Source: Porphyra umbilicalis (lineage: Eukaryota > Rhodophyta > Bangiophyceae > Bangiales > Bangiaceae). Taken from it: a stretch of 64,000 bases of DNA. The position numbers and the translations under genes are program-made. Below are positions 10,241 through 20,418 of the stretch, piece by piece; the first letter of the stretch is position 1, and every line of letters starts with the position of its first letter. The notes under the pieces were generated by a model. It worked only from the letters and a program-made list of their open reading frames with translations. It was not told where the DNA came from and ran no database searches. The stretch lies in NCBI GenBank assembly GCA_002049455.2, contig KV919017.1:1-64000 (forward strand). The letters run 5' to 3'.

Positions 10241-11086
10241 ATGGACGGAGGCGCTACCGGAATGGGCGGCATCAAGATCGACAAGTTGACGGAGACGAAC
10301 TTCCACGAATGGCGTCAGCGCATTAAGATGGTCCTCGCGCTGCGCGACCTGGACGATATGCTTGATGAAGACGGCAAGCCGACGGACGCGGATGCCCGCG
10401 AGTTGGCTGTGTGGAAGCGTCGAGACACGAAGGCGAGCGCCCTCATTGGGCTCACCCTTGGATCTGAGCAGCTCGAGCACGTGTCGGGCTGCAAGACGAC
10501 GGCAGAAATGTGGTCGACGCTGCAAGGTGTCTTCCAGCGCAAGAGTTTGATGAACAAGATGAAGGCGCGACGCGAGTTCTACACCGTCGAAATGACCGTC
10601 AGTGAGGGCATGCTGGGCTACATCAACCGCGTGCGCAACCTCGGCGAGAACCTCAAGGCCATGGGCGGCGAGGTGACGGAGATGGACGTTGCTATGAGTG
10701 TCCTCAACGGGCTGACGTCCAAGTACGAGAACCTGCTGGTGGCTCTCGACGCCAAGGGCGAGGACGAGCTGAGCCTCGACTTTGTCAAGAGCCGCTTGCT
10801 ACAGGAGGAGCGGCGGCGGGCGGACAGGGCACCGTCGACCAAGCGCATTGGCGACATGGCACTCGTCGGCGCCAACTATCGAGGTCAAGGCCGCTGTGGT
10901 GACCTCTCCAAGATCGATTGTTACTACTGCCATAAGTTTGGGCATATCTCTCACGATTGCCCAGAGCTCAAGGCCAAGAAGCAGAGACAGGACAAGGTGG
11001 CCGCGATTGCGGCTGACGATGGTAGCGACAGCGACGACGCTATCTGCTTGGTGGGCAATGCGGCTGACACCGATGACATCTCCTAG
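10241..11086 (+). CDS. gag: copia Gag
   Basis: About 281 residues; start Met at 10241 (MDGGATGMGG) is the first in frame after the primer site. The body is a typical copia Gag helical domain with LTETNFHEWRQRIKMVL near the N-terminus and an SLMNKMKARREFY stretch mid-protein. A zinc knuckle CYYCHKFGHISHDC lies near 10920-10962. The frame ends with a single TAG at 11084-11086, after which pol continues in the same frame, so Gag-Pol could be made only by readthrough or if the TAG is a mutation of a sense codon. Otherwise intact. Confidence 0.92.
   Translation: MDGGATGMGGIKIDKLTETNFHEWRQRIKMVLALRDLDDMLDEDGKPTDADARELAVWKRRDTKASALIGLTLGSEQLEHVSGCKTTAEMWSTLQGVFQRKSLMNKMKARREFYTVEMTVSEGMLGYINRVRNLGENLKAMGGEVTEMDVAMSVLNGLTSKYENLLVALDAKGEDELSLDFVKSRLLQEERRRADRAPSTKRIGDMALVGANYRGQGRCGDLSKIDCYYCHKFGHISHDCPELKAKKQRQDKVAAIAADDGSDSDDAICLVGNAADTDDIS
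11084..11086 (+). other. in-frame UAG between copia gag and pol
   Basis: Gag and Pol share one frame, and the only stop in about 3.9 kb is this TAG, placed immediately before the protease motif (SWLVDSAASAHM). The context TCC TAG TCG is not a classic leaky context, and I found no convincing hairpin just downstream. Confidence 0.7.
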
Positions 11087-14000
11087 TCGTGGCTTGTCGA
11101 TTCTGCGGCGTCTGCACACATGTGCTGGATGCGCGGGTGCTTCGACGACTACCAGACGACTACGGGACGCAGCGTCACCATGGGTGACAAGGGGTCCGTA
11201 GCCACGGCGGGCGTCGGAACCGTCGTGCTCAATGTCATCGTTCACGGCAAGATGCGCAAGATCAAGTTGGAGAAGGTGCTCCATGTTCCTACCATGGGCT
11301 TCAACCTCATGTCGGTCGGCATGATGGAGGAGCGTGGTGCGGAAGTGTCATTCAAGGGCGGTAAGACGATCATCAAGATTAGCGAAAAGGTCGCTGCGTG
11401 CGGCACGCGGAAGAGTGGGCTCTACCACCTGGACATGGCCCCACTGTCGGATATTGCTGCGGTGGCCTCTCTTCAGCTCTGGCATGAGCGCCTTGGGCAC
11501 GTCAACGTGGCTGGCGTTAAGCGGATGATCAAGAACAAGGACATCGATGGAATCAAGTGCTCTTCCATGGCGGTCAAGGACGTCTGCGAGCCGTGCGTGT
11601 ATGGGAAGGCGGCTATGACGCCTATGCCTAGTGCAGGAGGAGGTCGAGTGACCAAGCGTCTGCAGCTTGTGCACTCGGACCTGGGCGGGCCAACGTCGGA
11701 GCCGTCGCGTGGCGGTGCGCTCTACTTTGGCACCTTCACTGACGACTTCTCCTGCTGGACAGACGTGATCTTCCTGCAGAAGAAGAGCGATCTGCTCTCT
11801 GAGTACAAGAAGTGGCTGACGAAGGTTCAGCTGCACACGGGAACCAAGATCAAGATCCTACGCTCCGACAATGGCGGCGAGTATGTGTCGAACGCATTCA
11901 AGGCTCTTCACGATGAGAACGGCACGACGCACCAGACCACGGTGCCCGACGCGCCGCAGCAATACGGGGTTGCTGAGCGGCTTAACCGAGTTCTCGTGGA
12001 GATGGCTCGCACCATGATGCGACACAAGAACGTCGATCAGGATCTTTGGGCGGATGCCATCAAGACGGCGGTGTACATCAAGAATCGCGTCACCAGCCGG
12101 GCGCTTCCCGTCGGCAAGACGCCTTTTGAGCTGTGGACCGGGAAGAAGCCCGACGTAAGCCACATGCTGGTGTTTGGGTCGACATGCTGGGTGGTGCTGC
12201 ACAAGAGTCACATCGACGGCAAGTTTGGCGACAAGGCGGCGAAGGGCGTCTTCTTAGGCTATCCCGACGGCAGCAAGGCGAACAAGGTCATCCTCGACGA
12301 CGGCAAGGTCGTCAATGCACGAAGCGTCGTGTTCGCCGAGACGAACGTAGGCGAGGTGGCAGAAGTTGCAGAGGAGCTCCCGAGAGACGAAAACGTCGAA
12401 GTCGAGACGGGCTTGCGTTCTACAAGCGACGGCGAAGACGTAGATGCTGACAATGACGACAAGGATGACAAGCAAGACGATGGATCTGACAAGTCCGCGG
12501 ACGACAATCAAGGTTGTGGCGGCTCTCAAGACACTCTGCGTCGGAGCGGCAGAGCGCGGCGACCACCTGTCGAGTACTGGCGCCCGGTGAGCCTGGTTGC
12601 TCACGAGGCGCCCACGACGTACGTGCAAGCCGTTCAAGGGCAGGAATCGGCTAAGTGGCAGATTGCCATGGACGAGGAGATGGAGGCCATCCGCAAGAAC
12701 AAGACTTGGCGCTTGACGGATCGCCCGGCCAGTCGACGCGTGCTGAAGGGCAAGTGGGTGTACAAGGTCAAGCACGAGGTTGACAAGAACGGGAACAACA
12801 AGACGCGGCACAAGGCGCGCCTGTGCTTCATGGGGAACCGGCAGATCAAGGGGCTCGACTTCAACGAGACGTTCGCGCCGGTGGCCAAGTTCACTACCAT
12901 CCGATGCATCCTGGCGATGACGGCGGCGAACGGGTGGGAGCTACATCAGATGGACGTCACGACGGCATTCCTCAACGGCGACCTTGACGAGGAGGTCTAC
13001 ATGGAGCAGCCAGACGGCTATGTCGATCCGACGTATCCTGACATGGTGTGTCGTCTCCTCCAAGCGCTGTATGGGCTGAAGCAAGCTCCCAAGATGTGGT
13101 ACGCCAAGCTCGACGACTTCCTCAAGTCACAAGGGTTCAATAACATTGACCCGGATGCATGCCTCTACCTCCTTATGGATGACGGCGAAATCATCATCGT
13201 CCTGGTATACGTCGACGATCTACTGTTGGTGGCATCAAGCCTGGCGGCGATCTACAAGATTAAGGACGCTCTGCACAAGCGTTTTGAGATGAAGGACCTG
13301 GGCGAGGCGAAGGTCATCCTCGGGCTAGAGATTAGGCGTGACAAGGCGTTGGGTACCCTCAAGCTGTCGCAGGGCAAGTACGCGGCGCAAGTGCTGGAGA
13401 AGTTCGGGATGGCGGAGTGCAACCCGATCGGAACGCCGCTGGAGGTGGGCCTGCAGCTGGTCAAGGCCGACGAGAGCGACGACACGCTGCCCTACCGCGA
13501 AGCTGTCGGCAGTCTGATGTACCTGATGGTCGGGACACGTCCTGACCTCGCCTTCGCTATCGGGAAGCTGAGTCGGTTTGTTTCGTGCTACGGCAAGGAG
13601 CATTGGGCGGCGATCAAGCGCGTTCTACGGTACGTCAAGGGTTCGATGGACAAGGGGCTGGTCTTCGACAAGAACTCTTCCTGTGTTCTACAAGGCTTTA
13701 GTGATGCCGACTGGGCGGGTGCCCACGAGACGCGACGTTCGACTACGGGCTTCACCTTCATCTTTGGCGGAGCAGCCGTCAGCTGGGGTTCTAAGTTGCA
13801 GAAGACGGTGGCGCTGTCGACGATGGAAGCTGAGTACATGGCTCTATGTGAGGCCAGCAAGGAAGCTGTTTGGCTCAACAAGCTCTTGCAAAGCGTGGCA
13901 ACTCAAGGGCTGCGGACAGCGATCTCGGGCGGGCCGATCAACATCAAGGTCGACAACAGCGGGTGCATTGACTTCTCCAAGAACCCCGTCGAGCACAAGC

Positions 14001-14167
14001 GCACTAAGCACATCGACATTCGCTACCACTTTGTGCGCGAGGCCATCACGACGGACAAGGTGACATTGGAGCATTGTGCAACGGACGACATGGTGGCGGA
14101 CCCGATGACGAAGGAGCTCGGCAAGACCAAGCACGACAAGCATGTTGAGGCCATGGGGCTTTGCTGA
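11087..14167 (+). CDS. pol: copia Pol: protease, integrase, reverse transcriptase, RNase H
   Basis: About 1026 codons in the gag frame, immediately after the UAG. Domains in order: protease with WLVDSAASAHM; GAG-pre-integrase HHCC region (LWHERLGH ... CEPCVYGK, about 11478-11600); integrase catalytic residues in HSDLGG (about 11672), RSDNGGEY (about 11868) and QYGVAERLNR (about 11979), the last two about 36 residues apart as in DD35E enzymes; a low-complexity acidic linker; RT from KTWRL (about 12705) with active site VYVDDLLLVAS (about 13207); RNase H with FSDADWAG, STMEAEYMAL and DNSGCIDFSKN. It ends at MGLC. All motifs are intact. The element is probably recently active if the UAG can be bypassed. 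Confidence 0.95.
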   Translation, partial: SWLVDSAASAHMCWMRGCFDDYQTTTGRSVTMGDKGSVATAGVGTVVLNVIVHGKMRKIKLEKVLHVPTMGFNLMSVGMMEERGAEVSFKGGKTIIKISEKVAACGTRKSGLYHLDMAPLSDIAAVASLQLWHERLGHVNVAGVKRMIKNKDIDGIKCSSMAVKDVCEPCVYGKAAMTPMPSAGGGRVTKRLQLVHSDLGGPTSEPSRGGALYFGTFTDDFSCWTDVIFLQKKSDLLSEYKKWLTKVQLHTGTKIKILRSDNGGEYVSNAFKALHDENGTTHQTTVPDAPQQYGVAERLNRVLVEMARTMMRHKNVDQDLWADAIKTAVYIKNRVTSRALPVGKTPFELWTGKKPDVSHMLVFGSTCWVVLHKSHIDGKFGDKAAKGVFLGYPDGSKANKVILDDGKVVNARSVVFAETNVGEVAEVAEELPRDENVEVETGLRSTSDGEDVDADNDDKDDKQDDGSDKSADDNQGCGGSQDTLRRSGRARRPPVEYWRPVSLVAHEAPTTYVQAVQGQESAKWQIAMDEEMEAIRKNKTWRLTDRPASRRVLKGKWVYKVKHEVDKNGNNKTRHKARLCFMGNRQIKGLDFNETFAPVAKFTTIRCILAMTAANGWELHQMDVTTAFLNGDLDEEVYMEQPDGYVDPTYPDMVCRLLQALYGLKQAPKMWYAKLDDFLKSQGFNNIDPDACLYLLMDDGEIIIVLVYVDDLLLVASSLAAIYKIKDALHKRFEMKDLGEAKVILGLEIRRDKALGTLKLSQGKYAAQVLEKFGMAECNPIGTPLEVGLQLVKADESDDTLPYREAVGSLMYLMVGTRPDLAFAIGKLSRFVSCYGKEHWAAIKRVLRYVKGSMDKGLVFDKNSSCVLQGFSDADWAGAHETRRSTTGFTFIFGGAAVSWGSKLQKTVALSTMEAEYMALCEASKEAVWLNKLLQSVATQGLRTAISGGPINIKVDNSGCIDFSKNPVEHKRTKHIDIRYHFVREAITTDKVTLEHCATDDMVADPMTKELGKTKHDKHVEAMGLC

Positions 14168-14193
14168 AAACAAGAACCGCCGCGGCAACAAGC

Positions 14194-14202
14194 AAGGAGG
14201 AG
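14194..14202 (+). other. copia polypurine tract
   Basis: AAGGAGGAG directly abuts the 3' LTR, as expected for the plus-strand primer. Confidence 0.7.
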
Positions 14203-14620
14203 TGTTGGACTGTGATGCTCGTCGCCGACTCCACTGGCGGTTCGCGGTTGGACGATGGTCGGTGACCCTTATGGTACCCCACATGGTACATTTGCAAGAC
14301 GTGGTCAAGTTGCACACATTTGTGTTGGGTCATCTTGGGGCGTTACTTTTGGCATGTTTTGGATTTGATCTTCGCTTTGCTCTAGTGGCTTTTGATTTGG
14401 TGAGTGATTCGATTTGGTGCGAGGGCGTGGGCGTCGGTGTGGGCGCGAGAGGGGGGAGCACCTGGGCCGGTGGGGACTATTTTAGAGGTGCTCTCGGTTG
14501 GGAGAGGCGGGCGATCCTTAGGAGAACCAGAAAAGCACGTTCGCACACACACACACAAGCTCAAGCCACTCAACCACTTCACCGTGGTCCCCCAATCCCT
14601 ATCCCCACTGCGTTTCAACA
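14203..14620 (+). repeat. copia 3' LTR
   Basis: 418 bp, same as the 5' LTR except for T at 14596 in place of C at 10064. Followed by the GTCCC target duplication and the resumed gypsy-1 pol. Confidence 0.95.
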
Positions 14621-14625
14621 GTCCC

Positions 14626-15558
14626 TGTCTTCGCTGTGCGAGCCAACACGGTCCGGGGGCTCGACGCCGCCAACTACTTTGGCGGCCTAACGGTCCGTGG
14701 CATCAACCGCGACGCGGTGCTCTCGGCCCAAGCCGACGACGGGTACTGCAAGGAGATCGTGAAAGCCCTGAATGACGGGCGGCGCATCCCGTTCTTCGAG
14801 GATCCCGATGGGGTCCTCCGGCGACGCGCGGCGCCCGATGGCGCCCACCAGGTGGTGGTCCCGACCTCCTTGCAGGAGCAGGTCCTCCACCCGGAGCACG
14901 ACGCGACCCTCGCCGGGCACCCTGGGGAATCCCGCATGTATGCGACGATGCGGCGGTACTACTACTGGGTGGGGATGGCGGCCGACGTCGTCTCCTATGT
15001 TAGGAAATGCGACAGCTGTGCCCGGCAGCGCGTGCGCCCGCTGGCACGGCGCTCGCCCCTAACCCTGTTCCCCGCCACCATGCCCTTCCAGGACATTGCT
15101 GTGGACCTCTACGGGCCCCTCGACCGAACGGCCGCCGGCCATCGATTCATCCTGGTGATCACCGATCGGTTCACCAAGCTGGTGCGCGCCATCCCGATGG
15201 ACGGTATGTCGGCGGTGGACTGCGCCTCGGCCGTCCTGGACTACTGGGTGGGCGCTTATGGTCCGCCGGACCGGCTGCTCTCGGACGGGGGACCCCAGGT
15301 CACCAGCCACTTCTGGGGCCAGGTTTGCAACCTGCTCTCCATCGAGCCTAAGGTGACGTCACCGTCACACCCGCAGACAAACGGGCAGACGGAGCGGTTC
15401 AACCGCACGATGCATACGATCCTAAACCACTTCGTGGCGGAGCATCCGCGATCCTGGGACCAACTTCTTGGGGCCCTGACGCTGGCGTACAACAGCCGCC
15501 CCCACCGTAGCACCGGGGTTGCCCCGCTGGAACTGGTCAACCCCATGGGGGTATCCAG
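14626..15558 (+). pseudogene. pol: gypsy-1 Pol part 3: integrase zinc and catalytic domains
   Basis: Resumes after the copia target duplication, in the frame predicted from the upstream RNase H part (4955 bp inserted shifts by two, as observed). The zinc-binding region has HDATLAGHPGE followed by VRKCDSCARQ. The catalytic core shows Asp in DIAVDLYGPL (about 15095), Asp in LLSDGGPQV (about 15280) and Glu in TNGQTERFNR (about 15385). It is cut after NPMGVSS by the second 242-bp MITE. No stop or frameshift within this part. Confidence 0.92.
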
Positions 15559-15800
15559 CAGGGGTTGTCAGAATACGGTTTTTTGGCCGTATCCGGGCCA
15601 GAATACGGATATAATCCGGAATATGTCGCAGAATATTCGTCCATGATTGTCCATTGAAGAAAAAAAGACCACCTACGGCAAGCTCTGGACGTTACTATGT
15701 CAATATCCCGAGCTGCTGGCGCAAAAAGATGTCGAATATTGGCGTTTTGTTTGCAATTACAGTAGCGCAAGATATCGGATATTTATCCTGACAACCCCTG
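15559..15800 (-). mobile_element. 242-bp hAT-like MITE, copy 2 (inverted)
   Basis: Same length and termini as the copy at 8473-8714 but in reverse orientation. Perfect 8-bp target duplication GTATCCAG at 15551-15558 and 15801-15808. Excision of 250 bp rejoins the gypsy-1 integrase in frame. A minus-strand ORF of 77 codons spanning it has no meaning. Confidence 0.95.
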
Positions 15801-15808
15801 GTATCCAG

Positions 15809-16541
15809 CTGGGCTTTCAAGAACATCCCGAAGTCCGGGGCGTACCCCATAACGGCGCAACGCGGCACCGCCGCCGAGAAGCGCGCCCAAGCCTCCCTGC
15901 TGACCCGCCTCGTTCAGCTCATCCCGCAGATGCGGGCAACACTAAAGGCCACGCAGGGGCGCTACAAGCGCGACCACGACAAGCGCCTCGCGCTGAGCGC
16001 GGAGAAGCTCACCGTGGGGGGCTGCGCGTGGCTGCGTGACCACGCCAAGGAGGAGGGCGCCGGCGGCAAACTGACGCACGTCGCCCGCGGACCGTATCGC
16101 GTGGTTTCCACGGACGGCCCGACGGTCCTCATGGACGTGGACGGGGAGCACCGACGGGAGAACGTGGCGCACGTCGTCCGCGCCATGGGCACGGCCGCCG
16201 AATCCCCTGCCCAACACCCCGCGTTTCGGGCCGCGCGCTCCTTCCACGGGGCGGAGGCCGACGGCCAGCGGTATGCCGTGGACCGCATCGCGGACCACGC
16301 GACGCTGCCCGACGGCACCCTCCGGGTCCAGGTCTACTGGACCGGATACCCGCAGCCCACCTGGATGGACGCCGCGGACGCCCCGCACGAGACGCTGCGC
16401 GTCTACCTGCGCCGCGCCGCGCGCCTGGGGCTGCCCCACACGTCCGCCGACCCGCCGCCGGCGGCCCCGCAAGCCTCGGCTCCCGACGGCGGCGCCGCCT
16501 CGGGCGGCGCCGCCGCGCCGCCCCCGGCCATCCGTGCCTGA
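15809..16541 (+). pseudogene. pol: gypsy-1 Pol part 4: integrase C-terminus and chromodomain
   Basis: It continues the integrase (WAFKNIPKSGAYP ...) with the C-terminal helix containing LKATQGRYKRDHDKR, an SH3-like DNA-binding segment (LTHVARGPYRVVS), then a chromodomain-like module near 16270-16420: YAVDRIADHATLPDG then RVQVYWTGYPQPTWMDA. The WTGYP...TW pattern matches the aromatic cage region of retrotransposon chromodomains, which guide insertion to particular chromatin. An Ala/Pro-rich tail precedes the TGA at 16539-16541. Classification as a chromovirus follows from this domain. Confidence 0.83.
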
Positions 16542-16750
16542 CCCCTTGGGTCGGCGCGGTGGCCGGGCGCGGCGGGGGGGGGATGGGTTTTTCTGGGGTT
16601 TTTGGGGGACTATGCCAAGACGTGGCGGGGCCACAACGGGCCGCGGACGCTGAGTGGGACTAAGGACAAGCCCACGGCTTTATTCTACGGCGGAAGACGA
16701 CCGAACGCCGTCGGTCTAAGCGCCACACCTACGGGGCCAGGGCGATGCCC

Positions 16751-19336
16751 TCAGTCGCGACGACGAAACTCCCGTACGTGAACGGGGCGACCCGCCTTGC
16801 GTAGGACGCGCCGCAGGGCGGCGTGGAACCGCTTCGCCCGCGTCCGCGGGGGCTCCAGGCAGGGGGGGACGTCGGCAGCGAGCCCGATGCGGGCGTACTC
16901 GACCATCGCGGCGGTCATCTCGCACGGCCCCACCTCGGACCAGTTGATGGACGGGTCGTACCCGAACAAGGCGACACCCTGCCCGGACGTCAGCAAGTCC
17001 CGCCACTCCGTGGCCGTCACCGGGGTAGGGGGCGTCCACGACGCGGACAGCCACCAATCGTAGGCGACGTCCGGTTGCCCCGGAACGGGGGTCACGATGG
17101 GACCGGCAACCCCGAGCTCCATCGGCGCCATGGCGGGGCCGTCGTTTGCGGGGGCGGCATCCCAACGCGCGGGGCGCGGACCGGGCGGGCGCCGCGGCTT
17201 CGCCGGCGGGGCGGTACTCGGACCGCCCGTAGCCCCAGCCGCTAGCGGCGCCGTCGCGGCCCTGGCCGCCGTCGGAGGGCCACGCGGGCCCGTCACGGCC
17301 GTCGGCCATACAGCCGCGGCCGTCACCCGGACCGGTCGCCGACCACACGCGGTCGTCCCGCACGTCGGCACGGCGGCCGTGGCCGCCGTCCCCCCAGCGG
17401 TCGTCGTGGTCGCGACGGGGGGCAGCGGCGCCGCCGCCCGACTCGGACGCCCACCCGCGCCCGGGCCGGTCACCGGCAGTGTCGTCGCGGTCGCCGCGCC
17501 ACGTCGCGTCCCAGCGCTCGCCATGAGCCGTGCCGGCTCGGTCCTCGCGGCCCGCCTCTCGCGGGCCCCACTCGGCGTTGCCGACACGGGTCGACGAGGA
17601 GAAGCCGCGGGAGTAGGCGTCGGGACCCCCGGGGTCGCCGGCGCTGACCTCCTCCTCCTGCCCCTCGGGGTCCCGGGGCTCCGGGTGGTGGGGTACAGGC
17701 GGAGCCGGGCCGCCGCGCGCCATGTCGGCGTGGCGCCGCTTCCGCGCGCGGTACGCGGCCGACGCGGCCGCCTCCTCCGTCGACGGCGGGACGGCGTCCG
17801 GGTCGGGCGAAGTGAAGCCGGCCGGTATCGCCCAAGGCTCCGTCGTCACGGGCAACGCCCGCGGGGCGACGTCCGCGAGCCGCGGCTCCGCGAGCATGAC
17901 CCCCAACGGGGTCTGCGGCGTCCGCAAGACGTTCACGACGCGAACGTAGTGGCACCGGCCGTCCGCCACAGTACTCACTTGGTGGGGCAGCAGGGTGCTG
18001 GGGGCTTGACGAGTGGTGTCGTGGTGGTAGGGCAGCAGGTCATGGACTGCCGCCCAGGGCACAGCCCTCACGATGGCATCGTACTCCTCAAGGGCGTCGG
18101 CGGCACCGCTGTCGCCCGGCGCGAGGTCGTCGACCTTGAACTTCCGCGTCAAGTCGTAGTAGCACGGCGACGGCTCGAAGACGCGGTGCGCATCGCGGTA
18201 TGCACGCAGCAACCCCGACACGATGGCGGCCGTCAGCATGACGTAGGCCTGGCCCTGGATAGGGTGGCACGGGAACGCCTGAAGCAGCGACTGCTGCTGG
18301 TGCACGACGGGCGGGTACTCGTACGTCAGCAGCCGCGGCGTCGCGCACCGCGTGGCCATTGCCGGCGGCAAGGGAGCACGCGCCGGCGTCAAGGCGATGC
18401 CGGAGCGGACGGACAGGAAGATGGCCCCGTGCCCCGCCCGTCGGGCGCTTACGAGCTCGCCGCGCGCGCGGCGCGCGGCCTCCAACGCCAAGTCCGCCGG
18501 GGCGGTCGCGGGGCCCACCGACGCCAAGGCGATCAGGGGGCCCACGCCCCCGAAGTTGGCGAGCGCCAAGGAGTGTCCGAACGGGACCGCAGAACGGTGG
18601 CGAAGGCGGGTGTGCCAATCCTCGAGGTTGGCGTACTCCTCCTCGCCGGCGACGACCGGGAGCTCGGCCGCGGGATGCGGGACCAAGAGCACCCGACCCG
18701 GGTTGCACCGCAACATGCAGCGTAGCCACGCCGCGCTGTCCCCGACGGAGCGGACGAAGGAAGCGAAGTCGCGCTCGGCCGCCGGCCGGGGCCGTACCCC
18801 GCCACCTTGGCGAACTCCTTGAAGGCCCGCCACACGGCAGCGGCGTCACCGGCGTCGTGGTGATGAGCCGGGAGGAAGACGTCACTGACGAGCGGCCAGT
18901 CGGCCGAGGCCACGGCCGGCCCCAGCGGGGCAAGCCACGCTCGGACGTCGGGCGGCGCCGGGCGCGGCGGGAACGCGGGGGCCGACTGCCCCAACAACGG
19001 CGGTCGCTCCTCCGGCACGACCGCGGGACCCCCGCCGGGGGCGGCCGCCGGGCAAGCCGCGGACCCGGCCCCGGCGCTGGTCGCGGCGGCGGCGCCCACT
19101 GGGCGGGGCGGCTTCCGCCACTCCCGGCCGTTCGGGTCGTACGGGAGCCGCATACCCGGCGGCACCGACGGGCGGGCGGGGACAGTTGGGCGGCGCCCGG
19201 GCGGTCCCGACGCGGGCGGCGCGACGGCCGCCGGCGCCGGCCCCGGAGCGGCGGCCACCGGGGGCGGGCACGCCAGGGGCGCGGAGGACGGAGCCCCGAC
19301 AGGGCTATCGGGAGGCGTCGCCGGGGACGGCTCCAT
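16751..19336 (-). pseudogene. antisense gene inside gypsy-1, unknown function
   Basis: A long minus-strand coding region sits wholly between the end of pol and the 3' LTR. The first Met inside the LTR boundary is at 19336 (MEPSPATPPDSP). It reads about 180 residues in one frame to near 18790 (AVWRAFKEFAKVAGYGP), shifts to a second frame (AERDFASFVRSVGDSAAWL ... to about 17200), then returns to the first frame (DVAYDWWLSASWTPPTP ... EFRRRD) and stops at 16751. Non-repetitive segments with Trp, Tyr, Phe and His in balanced use, such as LANFGGVGPLIALASVG and CYYDLTRKFKVDDLAPG, argue for real coding rather than a shadow. The middle is Arg/Gly/Asp-rich. No domain recognised and no clear membrane segment, so it is not an obvious envelope. 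About 860 codons in total; two frameshifts suggest decay. Confidence 0.6.
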
Positions 19337-19351
19337 ATCAGCCGAAGGGGA

Positions 19352-20002
19352 TGTAGTACTACGGGGCCCTTCCAGGCGCCACGGGGCCACCGCGGGGACG
19401 ACGGCGACGGCGGGGGACGTCGGTCCCCGACGCGTGGGGGCGACGCCAGCGGCGGTGGTGGCCGACGGGTTGGCGACGCGGGATGGCGGGGCGAGGGGGC
19501 GGCCCCGCTGCCCGGCTCGGGCCGCTTGAGGGAGCGCACCCGATCCGCCGCGCCCCGCACGCGGGCCCCGCGGGAGGCCGGGTTGGCGCGCCCGAGCGGG
19601 CGCTGGCGCGCCCGAGAGGGCGCGGCAGGCGACGGCCGACCGGGCGCCACGCGGCGGGTGCAGCGCGTTGCGCGCGGGACGGTTTCTCCCCCTCGTCTGT
19701 AATGATCGCCTCGGGGGACTTGACATGCATGGAGGGAATTATCTGCATTGGTTGGTGACGGCCCGGGTCAATTCCCATTTGGGGAAATTGGGCCCGGGCG
19801 ACGGCTTCCGCCCTTTTAGGACGAAGGGCGACGACGGTGGGAGGCACCGTCGTCGCCGGCAAGTAAACCGTGTCTCGATGTCTTGGCGTTTCGATCGGCC
19901 CGACTTCCCGGACCTCGAGTCCCATAGCGGGTGTCGCGCGAGCGGCTGAGACGGCCGTTACTTCCCTCCTTCTGAGGTAACCCCCTAGATTGTGGTACTA
20001 CA
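19352..20002 (+). repeat. gypsy-1 3' LTR
   Basis: 651 bp, preceded by the purine tract GAAGGGGA at 19344-19351. About eleven differences from the 5' LTR. Confidence 0.93.
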
Positions 20003-20418
20003 GGAACGATCATGTAATTTTGAACCGTACAATTGGTCGACACGATGTCGAAGCGCTTGGCATCGGCCAAAATCGAGCAAACAGCAATATAAGCGTCCTG
20101 AGAAGTTGGACTTTGGGCTGAGGCAAATATTACTCGATAACTTTGATATCACAAAACAGTACCGTTGTGTGCATTTGCTATGAGGCCCTGCGTCAAAGTT
20201 ACTTATTTCAGCACTGACCGGTGAGGAGCGAGTGAAGCGCGTGTGCGTGTGAGGCAATCGTCGTGACCTGGCCGGCAGTCTCGATCTCAGTCACTCCCAT
20301 CGGCAACGCATTCGCGACCCCGTATCCGAGACGCGTCCTCGTCTCCACTGGCGCGTGCTGATGACAACTTCCGCGAGGCTGATGTCGTGTCTACACTGCC
20401 AAGCTTCTTCCACACGTT

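Larger units (their letters stand above)
9671..14620 (+). mobile_element. complete Ty1/copia LTR retrotransposon nested in gypsy-1
   Basis: LTRs of 418 bp at 9671-10088 and 14203-14620 begin TGTTG and end CAACA. The target duplication GTCCC is perfect (9666-9670 and 14621-14625). By eye the LTRs differ at one base only (C at 10064, T at 14596), so insertion is recent. Internal parts in order: half-tRNA primer site, gag, UAG, protease, integrase, RT, RNase H (copia order), polypurine tract. Every catalytic motif I checked is present. The insertion of 4955 bp (element plus target copy) separates RNase H from integrase of gypsy-1. Confidence 0.96.
2970..20002 (+). mobile_element. Ty3/gypsy chromovirus-like LTR retrotransposon (gypsy-1), nested insertions
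   Basis: The element is delimited by two 651-bp LTRs (2970-3620 and 19352-20002), both starting TGTAGTAC and ending GTACTACA. Flanking 5-mers are GAAAC (2965-2969) and GGAAC (20003-20007), a target duplication with one mismatch. The internal order is gag, protease, RT, RNase H, integrase, chromodomain on the plus strand, followed by an antisense gene before the 3' LTR. It is interrupted by hAT-like MITEs at 8473-8714 and 15559-15800 and by a complete copia element at 9671-14620. I count about eleven LTR differences, so it is fairly young but no longer autonomous: the insertions, an RT frameshift and a YLDE active site all disable it. Confidence 0.93.

Noticed and set aside
11087-11160. A readthrough-stimulating hairpin after the copia UAG
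   Set aside because: No stem longer than four or five pairs could be drawn by eye.
17097-18725. A 542-codon plus-strand ORF opposite the antisense gene of gypsy-1
   Set aside because: Low-complexity Ala/Gly/Arg/Val composition; the minus strand has the protein-like, aromatic-containing segments.
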